NCBI GenBank assembly: GCA_930367215.1
Contig: OV884056.1
Span: 287,042,067 to 287,106,066 of the forward strand
From: Pollenia angustigena
Taxonomy: Eukaryota > Arthropoda > Insecta > Diptera > Polleniidae
Length of the DNA: 64,000 nt
Direction of reading: 5' to 3'
Below, piece by piece: positions 55,901-64,000 of the stretch. A model generated the notes under the pieces. The model did no database searches. It saw only the letters and a program-made list of their open reading frames with translations, and was not told the DNA's origin. Every line of letters starts with the position of its first letter. The first letter of the stretch is position 1. The translations under genes were made by a program, and so were the position numbers.

Positions 55901-58900
55901 TAAATCTTCTTGTTCGATATATTTTTTCATGCGCACTACTCGAAAAATGCGTGAAGCTTTAGAGCCGAATCTTTCGGTTATAACATTTTCCACACATGCC
56001 AAAGCTAAATTTTCAAATGCCAATCCCATGTCAACTACATATTGGCCACCACCCATTTCGCCGACTTTACGTATAAAACCAAGGGAATCATCAGCTAATT
56101 GTTGTTAAAAATTTATAAATATTAATAAAAAAATTTAATAATTATTTTTTAAATGTTTACCTATTGAAGCTACATATTGGTCCAAATGTCGAACTAAATC
56201 CAAATTATTAGAATTTTTCTCAACCAGTTGTTTGACTTCAACAACAGTAAAAGGATTTGAGTGTTGCTGAAAAATATTAAGGAGTGGATATAAAAACACT
56301 TTATTTGTGATATATAGTAAATTTAAACAAAAAACCTTTTACAGCTAAAAAAAAAATATTTGTTTATTAACAAAAGAAAAGAGTATTCACATCGAAGAGT
56401 ATTCGTTAAATATGTTATTAAATATTAACAAGTGAATCCTAATTTTTTGCGAGGAAGACATGAAAACATGAAACTTGCCGGATTTGTTAAAGAAAAAATG
56501 TACGCAAAATTAAAACTACGCCGAATTAATTTTAAAAAAAGACTTGAAAGTACATGGTAACAATAATAATAAAATAACAAAAGATTATTTCGTTTAAAAT
56601 AAAATAATTTAAATTATCAAAGTAATTTTTGGGAATACAAAATCACTTGATAATAAACTGGCAAGAGCACGGCTTACAAAACTAAACTCTAGCAGCATGC
56701 TTTATTTTTGCGAGAGCAATAAAGCAAGTTGTTTTTGTTTTCATTTGGTCTAAATAAATTTTAGTGTTTTTTATCAATAATAAAAATTGGAAATTAAGCA
56801 CGACTAACAAAATAAGTGAAATTGTTGTTGGAATTTGTCAAAATCAATCAACACATAGCTAATAGCTCTGTTTCTTTACTCTACTTTGGGATCCCTCTGG
56901 ATCCCAATTTGCACGAAAAGCGTTCCCGTACTTTTAATTTGTGTAAATGAGAGCGGATTTGAGAGAATAAAATTCTTCTTGCACGAAACAGCCCAGAATT
57001 TTTCTTCGTGCAAATTGTGTTAATTGTCAAACAGCTGTAAAACATAAACAAAACAATGAAATGCAAAGCAAACAAATTTTGAACCAAATTTTGGAAAAAG
57101 TGTTGTGGAGTGAAGTGGCAAAAACTTTTATTGTTTTGTAAAAACTATAAAAAAACAATAAGGGTCCTCATGATATCGTTTACAAGTCTCGTAATCTGTG
57201 CAAATTGTGCATTCTTACGCCCTCGTAAATGAACTGTCAAAAAATTGTATGAGAATTTATTTACACAAACTGCTTAAATTTGCGCAACAATTTTGTCTCG
57301 TAAACTTGCGCTGTTCAATTGTGCATTTATACAGACAAATTTTTTTAATGCTTACCGCCGTTTTCAATGAAAACTTCAAGTGTTAATAAATCACAAACAA
57401 TTAATTCTTGCAATAATATAAGCGTATTAGTCTTTTGGCTTTCTTTATTCATGTTTAAAAACAAATTTAATTTTTTCAACTTTTTTATTATATTTTTTGT
57501 TATTTTTTTTAATATATTTTTTTATTGACGTTTCAGTTTGAAATGACATTAATTGTTTAAAATTACACAAAAATTAAAAAGGATCTTCATGAAACGAGTC
57601 TCGCAAGTTTACCCATTTGCAAAAATGGCAATTTTAAGCGATATCATGAAGACCCTTAATGACTTTTTATTTCGTGCTTAAAATTTGGTTTTTTCTGTTC
57701 CCGTCAGAGAACAGCTTTATGCGATTGAAAAAAAATCGCATTTAATCAACAACAACAAATACACTCGCTTGCGGTCATACAATCAAACTTGCGCAACCGC
57801 AAATATTCGCTGCTGGTTTGCAGTCATTCAAATATTGCACATCGTGCTTTGTTATTTATACAATCGTTAGCTTCGTTTTTTAATAAAGATGTTTGTGTGT
57901 TCTTTGCGACAATGATTGTTTTGGTAAAGAAAAAAAAAAAAAAATACAAACAAAAAAGCAAGAAATGAAGCAATTATTACTCATATATTCATTCAGCATT
58001 AACTATGTAGTACAAGAAAAAAAATTTAAATGAAACTAAACGCACATATGTAGGTACATACATACAAACAATTTCCATAGAAACAGACTTTTTTTATCTT
58101 AAAAAGTACAGTAGTTCTGTATGTATGTATGTACAATGTATTCTTGTTATTGTTGTTTTTATTGTTGTTAATTTTAACAAAGCATGAGAGTGGTTTATTG
58201 TTGTTAATGTTAACAAGCGTCTCATCGAGTGGACAATGACTACTTGACTGCAAAAGTATAAGTATGTGTTCTTTTGAATTTACTCAGTTGTGTTATATTG
58301 CGTGAGCAACAAAAATGCAAATAAAGGACTTTCAATAAAAAACGAATAAATGCAAAAATCAAATGTGTACGAAACGATGTAAAAATTACCAACGTTGAAC
58401 TTTGTTTTGCAAGCAAAGAGTGAATGTAAATTTTAGCGTATGAATAAATCAAAAAAAATTGTGATTTTGCAGTTCTCTGGTTCCCGTACTTTTGTCTCTT
58501 TATCAGAGAAATTTATGCTTGCTCTCATTTTCACGAACTTTACCCAAAAAGTAAAGAAACAGAGCTATTGTTTGACACGGCAAAGTGTTTTAATCATTTT
58601 TTTTTAATTAAAATTAAAAATATCATTTATTGAATTTTTACAATTTTTAGTAATCAATATAATCATTTTGGTAATAGGTGCAAAATGAACAAACGCGTGG
58701 CTTGATTCTATGAATTTGGTATAAATTTGGTGATTAGAGACAATTTTTCATTTTTTCTGTGATGTCATTAAAAATATTTTTACTTATATTTTAGAATAAT
58801 ATAGATAAAGTATTACTTACTCTTTGCCAAGGGTCGGTTCTTTCGTACATTTGCTTTAATATGTATTTGAAACATTCAGAAGCGCTAGCTCCTATTTTTC

Positions 58901-61036
58901 GCTCGATTGCATCCACCATTATAGTATCACGAAAATCTTGATGAAAGCGGCTAAAATTAATTTGCCAAAAAAATACTGAAAGAAGTTTGCAAAAATTATT
59001 TATTCCGTCTTTCACCATGGGTCATACCTACTAAGGCAAATAATTTAACAAACAGATAAAAGGTACATAAAATAAATATTTTTCAGTTTCATTTCTTTTA
59101 AAAAAATGAAAGGTGTTCATATTCAAGAGCTTTAGCATATATTTTTATACCCTCCACTACAATTAGTTGTGAAAAGGGTATACTAAATTTGTCATTCCGC
59201 GTGATACTTTTTTATTATTCATCTCAGGCCCCATGAAGTATATAATATTCTGGGTCATTGAGTAATTCTAAGTCGATTAAGCCATGTCAGTCTGTTTGTC
59301 CGTCTGTTGAAAACACGCTCACTTTTGAAAAACTCAAAAGAAATACACAAACTTGGTGTCAAATTAATTGTAGTTATCATGAGCAGTTTGGGATTGAAAT
59401 CCAGCAAAATCGGTTCAGTAAGATCAGAGCTATGAATACAAATGTGGAAAAACCACCAAAAAAATGATAATTTTGTTACAAAAACTAACATAAATGGTAA
59501 AACAATGCACGGAATGATATACGATTTTGCGAAAATTCGTTTTGTTCGACTGGAAATTACGCTGTAAGATTTCGTGAAGATCCGTCCATAATTTACCCTA
59601 GGCCCCATATAAGCCCTACTCCCGGAAAACAATTATGTATGCCTAAAAGCGTACAAACTAATTTAATTCGTGATGATCGGTCCATAATTTACTCCGGCAA
59701 AATAATTAAATACGCCTAAAACCGTTGCAGATATACATAGATATTGCGGTAAACTTTCTTCCAACTTAGCTTCATATTGCCAGAAAAAATTGTATTTAAT
59801 TTTGTGATATACAGTCCATAATAAACCTTAGATCCATTTTAAGCAGCCTTCTGAAATGCATTGCAAACGCTAAAACTAATTTCACCGCTCTATTGAAATT
59901 TATGTTTTTTAATACCAGAAATCACTCTGCAGAATTTTGGGATGATTGGTTCACAGCTTACCATGGCTCCAATATAAATTCCCCTCCTAAAAAATCATTT
60001 AAGTTCGCCCTAAACTGTTACGAATCATGTTATTTTACTCAAGCTAGTTATACCTAATTGCTAAAAAAAAAGTATAAAACTTTCTGATTGTCGGTCAATA
60101 ATTTAATATTGTTCTAAATATATAAAGATAAATAAATAATAATTAGACATCATATAGATATTACTCCTAAAACATTTGAACTGTAGGTGGAGGGTATCAA
60201 AGATTCGGCACAGCCGAATATAGCACATGTTTTAAATAATTTTAGAATAAAATTTACTAAAAGAAAACTTACACGAATCTTTTGCTTGTGAGGCTGGAAT
60301 TGTTCCAGCTTGTATTTTCAACAGCGTTGGTATATCAATATCCGGCGGAAAGAATAAGTCATATGGTTCAATATGGAATTTCGGCAGAGGATCTGATTCA
60401 CCTTCGGATGGCACCAACATTGGCAATTTGATTAAATAATTGTCCTTAATCATGGTAATAAAAGTATCACGTATGGTTTCTATTTTTTCATTTATCTCAT
60501 TATTAGAAAGACATTTCAAAACGACATTGGAAGCTGTTTGAGAACCACTATGCAAAAGTTCTTCAGCAATGGCAGCACCAACCGAACCATATTTTGTTTG
60601 TATTAAATGCACATACCTAATAATTTTAAATAAAGAAAATATCATTAATTTAGCTTACTATCGGTCTAAGTTAAAGATAACAACAAACCTTGAATATCTT
60701 AATATAAACAAAACTTCTTCACTTTTCAAAGAATATTTTGCCACAAATGGATTGGACTCACTTGGTTCAAATGTTATAAGCTGATATTTTATCAAAATAC
60801 CCAAAGCTGTAGAAACCTTCAATATATAAACAAGTTAAGTCCATTATTTTTACATTTATTTGGGAAATTTTTGATTTGTATGTACTAACCTCTCTTCTTG
60901 TTAAATTGGAAGATTTGACTAGATTGCTTAAAGTTCTGGCATTGGCACAAAATAAACAATCTCCCACTATTTGAACTGTTTCACCAAAACATTGCTTTAA
61001 AATCACTGAACACAAATTGCCATAATCTATAGACAT
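52734..61036 (-). CDS. Polr3C: RNA polymerase III subunit RPC3 (Polr3C), 8 coding exons
   Basis: Eight exons join in consistent phase to 521 codons, close to the length of animal RPC3. RPC3 is the winged-helix subunit that, with RPC6 and RPC7, forms the pol III initiation subcomplex used in promoter opening for tRNA, 5S and U6 genes. Visible landmarks, in order: GNLCSVILKQCFGETVQIVG and a first winged helix (exons 1-2), ILRYSRYVHLIQTKYG, FSRFHQDFRDTIMVDAI, a third domain with ADDSLGFI, GGGQYVV and FGSKASRIFR, then MIPAKEAK, FYLFYLKYK, MLLDICYKALYN, and the C-terminal coiled coil with EKSQKLDSIVATM and DDTIFLLQMYL. These match the family throughout. Introns 1, 2, 5 and 7 are 66-73 bp; introns 3, 4 and 6 are enlarged by repeats. 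No break was found. Confidence 0.95.
52975..53142 (-). CDS. Polr3C: Polr3C exon 7
   Basis: Acceptor ATTTTTAAG, donor GTAACA. 56 codons (ITKMLLDICYKALYN ... EEYIAE). Frame on both sides is fixed by the family alignment. Confidence 0.9.
53246..55625. mobile_element. TIR-bounded element carrying a tandem array
   Basis: AAACACAACTGGGACGAACG at the left is mirrored at the right end, with GACGAACGACGAA in both. The interior is the 482-bp array plus unique flanks of about 290 and 330 bp. No target duplication or transposase is seen. It fills most of Polr3C intron 6 (53143-55744). Confidence 0.6.
53538..55294. repeat. 482-bp tandem repeat, 3.6 copies
   Basis: Units start at 53538, 54020, 54502 and 54984 (each GATGTCAGAAAAGATAAACT), exactly 482 bp apart. 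The last is cut at about 55294. By eye the full units appear identical or nearly so, implying recent amplification or homogenisation. The unit contains CTAGCTTTCCCTCAACAATA, also found in inverse at 18945-19064. Confidence 0.95.
55745..56094 (-). CDS. Polr3C: Polr3C exon 6
   Basis: Acceptor AACAATTAG, donor GTAATT. Encodes the third and fourth winged-helix parts (ADDSLGFI, GGGQYVV, IFRVVRMKKYIEQ, MIPAKEAK, FYLFYLKYKQ). It ends in phase 0. Confidence 0.93.
56161..56266 (-). CDS. Polr3C: Polr3C exon 5
   Basis: Acceptor TATTTTTCAG, donor GTAAAC. 35 codons plus one base (QHSNPFTVVEVKQLV ... DQYVASI). Confidence 0.9.
56267..58820 (-). other. Polr3C intron 4
   Basis: A 2.55-kb intron. It holds the MITE at 57170-57657, ATGT microsatellite tracts near 58117-58131 and a region around 56630-56810 that resembles parts of the 482-bp unit. 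No other gene is seen. Confidence 0.6.
57170..57657. mobile_element. Harbinger-like MITE, ends AAGGGTCYTCATGATATCG, TSD AAT
   Basis: Left AAGGGTCCTCATGATATCG faces the inverse of CGATATCATGAAGACCCTT. AAT flanks both ends (57167-57169 and 57658-57660). It is 488 bp and non-coding. Confidence 0.7.
58821..58975 (-). CDS. Polr3C: Polr3C exon 4
   Basis: Acceptor CTTTCAG, donor GTAAGT. Encodes FFWQINFSRFHQDFRD and ends DPWQR in phase 0. Confidence 0.92.
58976..60272 (-). other. Polr3C intron 3, mostly a repeat
   Basis: The intron is 1297 bp, of which about 1083 bp is the dispersed repeat at 59146-60228. Without it the intron would be about 0.2 kb. Confidence 0.7.
59146..60228 (+). repeat. Dispersed repeat with 3' hairpin, in Polr3C intron 3
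   Basis: Opens TATACCCTCCACTACAATTA and closes GGTGGAGGGTATC and the perfect hairpin ATTCGGC-ACA-GCCGAAT (60203-60219). It is oriented opposite to Polr3C. It is a second subfamily of the repeat at 8815-10090. No coding frame with a domain is seen. Confidence 0.6.
60273..60616 (-). CDS. Polr3C: Polr3C exon 3
   Basis: Acceptor TTATTAG, donor GTAAGT. Encodes YVHLIQTKYG through the second winged-helix region to SQAKDS. Confidence 0.92.
60689..60816 (-). CDS. Polr3C: Polr3C exon 2
   Basis: Acceptor ATTGAAG, chosen over the nearby TCTACAG because it gives VSTALGILIKYQLI, which keeps the family spacing, and keeps phase 0. The donor is GTTTGT, a weaker site. Confidence 0.88.
60890..61036 (-). CDS. 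Polr3C: Polr3C exon 1
   Basis: Starts at ATG 61036 and runs 49 codons to a GTTAGT donor in phase 0. Encodes the first half of the N-terminal winged helix. Confidence 0.93.
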
Positions 61037-61559
61037 TTTTTTGTTAAATTTAAAAAGTTTGATTTGTTTTAGAAACGTACAAAAATTAATATAAACAAAA
61101 GCGCACGTTCTTCTGTATACAAAGTGGCCAGATCTAATTTGTGACGGGTGTCAAGATAGCTTCAAAAGTTATTATCAAAATCGTTAAATCTATGGTGCTT
61201 ATGGGAGTTTAAATAAAAGTGGGAATTTATTGCTTTTGAGAACTCAAAAGACTCAAATGTGGTAATTTAGAAAAATAGGGCATTATGTTAAAATGAGTAA
61301 AATCAATATTTAAAAACACATAATACCGAAAAATTGGAATTAAAATTTAATAAGCCGTAATAAAAACATAAAAAATAAAAAAAGATTGCTATTAATCGAA
61401 GAAATTGATCTATTAGCAAGAGTCAAATCAAAAATATATTCACAAATCAAAAGCTTATTAATAAATTTTCTAATGAAAATACAAGGACCTAATTAAATAT
61501 TAAATCGAACAAACTATTAAAACAAAACTTGATTCATTAACTTAAAACTGGTCAGCGGA
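61037..61559. other. Polr3C 5' flank
   Basis: AT-rich; the transcription start should lie within the first 100-200 bp. I cannot identify a core promoter motif with confidence. Confidence 0.35.
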
Positions 61560-62110
61560 TTTTTGCGCTGGCGGGCATATCTGACATAAGGCGGCTACCA
61601 GCAAAGCTGCATTCCATCTCTGGCTGGTGTCTCTGCGACATCAAAGTTTACTATGGAATAACATATATTTATAAACGAGATTCGCGAACCAGGACTCAGT
61701 ATGTGGCTGGAAAATAAGACAGCAGACGATCTTGCCAAACAGGGTTGTTTCTTGACGACCTAATTGGCATTTCATGACTGTAATTAAATATAATTCGCAC
61801 AGGAAGGCCCAACAAAGATGAAAAGGGAAAAGAATAATACCTCGTTTGTCAGGGCTCTATGGCCTAGTTATGAAAAGGATGAGGCATTTGAAGAGACCAG
61901 AATTGCCATTTATGGATTTTCTATCTAAGGTAAAAGTAAGGTCGATTTAATTTTTCATCAGGGAATCGAAATGGTTGGAGGATGAAATGGTGTATAGAGA
62001 GTTATTTGCAGTACACTGGCTTGACTCTGATCACTTGCTCAGTGTATCACAAAGGAACCGCTATAAGGACCTAAGTAGGTCGTCCTCGTGCCGGGAGTTC
62101 ACGGTACCTT
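61560..62110 (+). pseudogene. Possible non-LTR RNase H region relic
   Basis: One frame reads NKTADDLAKQG at about 61710-61745, like the NEKADELAKQG block of non-LTR RNase H. It is followed by broken frames (TKMKREKNNTSFVRALWPSY, SKWLEDEMVYREL). Only this short motif supports the call. Confidence 0.35.
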
Positions 62111-62902
62111 TTTTTTTATTAGTAAATTACTTTTTATTAAGCTTATTATGTTTGTAATTTGCCTTTTGTTTATGTAGAAAATATTTTTGGCTCATCAATA
62201 AATACATTTCTTTTAATAATTTTTTTTATTATTGCAGTCAATTCTTTTTTATTAAATTTTTATTATTCTTTATTTAATTTTTACTCCAGCTTATAGCAAT
62301 TATGAGCCTTAAATTACTATTTCTGATTATTACCCATTCACATTATAATAAAAATCTCTATTTTTCAATAGTACCAAATTTGAATTCCCAAAATCAAAAC
62401 TCATTTTCATTTGAATTCCCAAAGAATAAATTCCCATTTTCATTTGCAAATTCAGAAACGCCAATTCAATTAAAAGTTTCCAACAATAGTCAAGTAGCAC
62501 TGCCTTTACAGAGGTAATGCAGATTAGTTTGGATAAAACAGTATCACATGCTATAGAAGTTTGTAGTAGCTTATTGTGAATGACATAAAATGTTAAAAAA
62601 GTTAAGAATACATTTATTTCTGTTAATTAAAGCTAAATTTAATTTATATACAAAGTTCAGTAAATTAAAAGTTTATAAATTGAATATTTTTTGAATATGT
62701 ACGTTACATACTAACATGTGAACATATGATTTTTCTATACCATCTTAATGCTCAAATTAGCATCGAGTGTGTTTAGAGAATCACTAGTAATTTTGGTTCT
62801 AGACGTGTACTGGTACACTTGCACCACATTAAGCTAAAGCACCAGTTTGTTACAGGTTCTTGTGTATAGAACAAATTGGCGCTATGCATTTTAACATTTG
62901 TG
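62111..62902. other. Non-genic stretch
   Basis: AT-rich, with short chance frames only; nothing recognised. Confidence 0.4.
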
Positions 62903-63377
62903 TACCCCCCACCACAATTAGTTGTAAATAGGATACACTAAGTTTGTCATTCCGTGTGAAACTTTTTTACTATTCATCTCAGACCCTATAATTCTAAATC
63001 GGTTAAGCCATGTTCGTATGTATGTCCGTCGGTTGAAAACACGTTGAAAAACTCAAAAGAAATGAACAAATTGCTTGTAGTTATCCTAAGCAGCTTGGGA
63101 TTGAAATCCAGCAAAATCGGTTCAGTAGGATTAGAGCTATGAATCAAACCTAAAAAAATTGACAATTTTGTTACCAAATTTGTTTATTTCTCTTAAGTTT
63201 TTCGAAAGTGAGCGTGTTTTCAACAGACGGACAGACAGACCAATATGGCTAAATCGACTTAGAATTACTCAAGGACCCAGAATATATATACTTAATGAGG
63301 TCTGAGATGAATAATAAAAAAGATTCACGCGGAATGACGAACTTAGTATACAACTACTAATTGTGGTGGAGGGTATA
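62903..63377. repeat. Inverted pair of the TATACCCTCCACTAC repeat start
   Basis: The left part (CCACAATTAGTTG, GTCATTCCGTGTGA, GGTTGAAAACACG) repeats in inverse from about 63190 to 63377, ending GGTGGAGGGTATAA. Two copies of the 5' end of the 59146-60228 subfamily stand head to head, making a palindrome. Confidence 0.55.
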
Positions 63378-63681
63378 AAAAAGCTTAGCCCTTAAGCGAA
63401 CACCAGGTCCTGACCAGGCATTTTGGACTTTTTTCCAGTTTTTTAATATAATTATTAAATATATTAGACTGAAACTTTATGTTTTCCTCAACCAAAGTGT
63501 TTTTTACAAGAAAAAGAGAAAAAAGTAAACACCGTGGGCGTGGTAATTGGCCAAATAAAAATTTTGTGCATATTGTATCCACCAGGGCCTGGCCAGGCCC
63601 TGACATATTATATATGTACTGCAGTAAATAAAATCTATGACTATGACTTCTTCTTTTTTTTTATGCGAACATCTTTTCATC

Positions 63682-63930
63682 TTAACTCCATATCATTGTA
63701 TTACTTAAAGGAATCTTAAAACCCTTAATTCTAAAATAGTCCGATACAGCTTTGGATTTTCGAAAGGCGATTGCAGACCTTCCATCTGCAGCCAAACTTC
63801 TGCGTTCAATTTTTTTTATAGAACAACCACTGTCTCTCTTTATGTATTTTTCCATCGGAACAAGTTCGGCATTTTTTGATGTCGTTGGATTATCTTCTGC
63901 AACATCGTTTTCAATGGTAATATTGTGACA
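63682..63930 (-). CDS. Unassigned reading frame at right edge
   Basis: An open minus frame of over 80 codons ends at TAA 63682-63684 and contains VPMEKYIKRDSGCS and AFRKSKAVSDYFRI. Base composition is richer in G and C than its surroundings. Upstream it meets the inverted-repeat end at about 63937, so it may be an exon or gene fragment cut off by a MITE, or a transposon piece. I do not recognise a domain. Confidence 0.3.
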   Translation of the reverse strand, partial: CHNITIENDVAEDNPTTSKNAELVPMEKYIKRDSGCSIKKIERRSLAADGRSAIAFRKSKAVSDYFRIKGFKIPLSNTMIWS

Positions 63931-63936
63931 CTTATA

Positions 63937-64000
63937 CTATGTTCACACTTGGGCTCTTAAACCCGTTTAAGCAATTCGAACGTTCATCAAAATCAAGATG
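63937..64000. mobile_element. Left end of a CTATGTTCACACTTGG element
   Basis: CTATGTTCACACTTGG starts here and runs off the window. The inverse end CCAAGTGTGAACATGG is at about 3647-3662, and a related end is at 479. Confidence 0.35.

Noticed and set aside
60801..60809. TCTACAG as the acceptor of Polr3C exon 2
   Set aside because: It would need a different donor in exon 1 and would shorten the conserved helix by two residues; the ATTGAAG acceptor keeps phase and spacing.

Overview
The window is AT-rich animal DNA with small introns of 61-81 bp, GT/AG splice sites and a very high load of insect-type transposable elements. Several dispersed repeats resemble those I associate with calyptrate flies (house fly, stable fly, blow fly kin). 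These include a TATACCCTTCACC start, a GTCATTCCG block and a hairpin 3' end ATTCGGCACAGCCGAAT. A higher dipteran is the best reading; species cannot be settled by eye.

Only two host genes can be rebuilt. The first is a plus-strand carboxylesterase (COE, alpha/beta-hydrolase) gene with coding parts from 18231 to 52214. It has eight coding exons with matching phases, 760 codons, a complete Ser-Glu-His triad and an unusual N-terminal signal anchor plus Ser/Thr-rich stalk encoded far upstream. The second is a minus-strand gene from 61036 down to 52734 for RNA polymerase III subunit RPC3 (Polr3C), eight coding exons and 521 codons. The genes converge tail to tail with 519 bp between stop codons.

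The rest is mobile DNA. Positions 1-18230 lie upstream of the esterase and hold nested hAT-like and Harbinger-like elements, many small inverted-repeat elements, tRNA-derived SINE relics and a non-LTR reverse transcriptase (RT) fragment. Intron 1 (18738-29247) holds a tRNA-headed SINE, a Helitron helicase scrap, three mariner-like transposase remnants and a 676-bp hAT foldback element. Intron 2 (29353-45159) holds a rearranged Harbinger-like palindrome, a Tc3-like transposase relic, an RNase H-bearing non-LTR remnant, a second non-LTR element broken by two later insertions, and a 1.4-kb palindrome. Intron 6 (46563-51667) holds another cluster of inverted-repeat elements.

Within Polr3C, intron 6 contains a TIR-bounded element carrying three full and one partial copy of a 482-bp tandem repeat. 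Intron 4 carries a 488-bp Harbinger-like MITE and intron 3 a 1.1-kb dispersed repeat. Upstream of Polr3C (61037-64000) I see only repeat remnants and one unassigned reading frame at the right edge.

The two genes have no evident shared pathway: one is a probably membrane-tethered extracellular esterase or esterase-like protein, the other is nuclear transcription machinery. The most informative features are the target-site duplications, which give insertion order in several nested cases, and the long palindromes, several of which lie inside introns and would be transcribed. I found no convincing new biological system; the best candidates for follow-up are the anchored esterase, the 482-bp array and the intronic palindromes.
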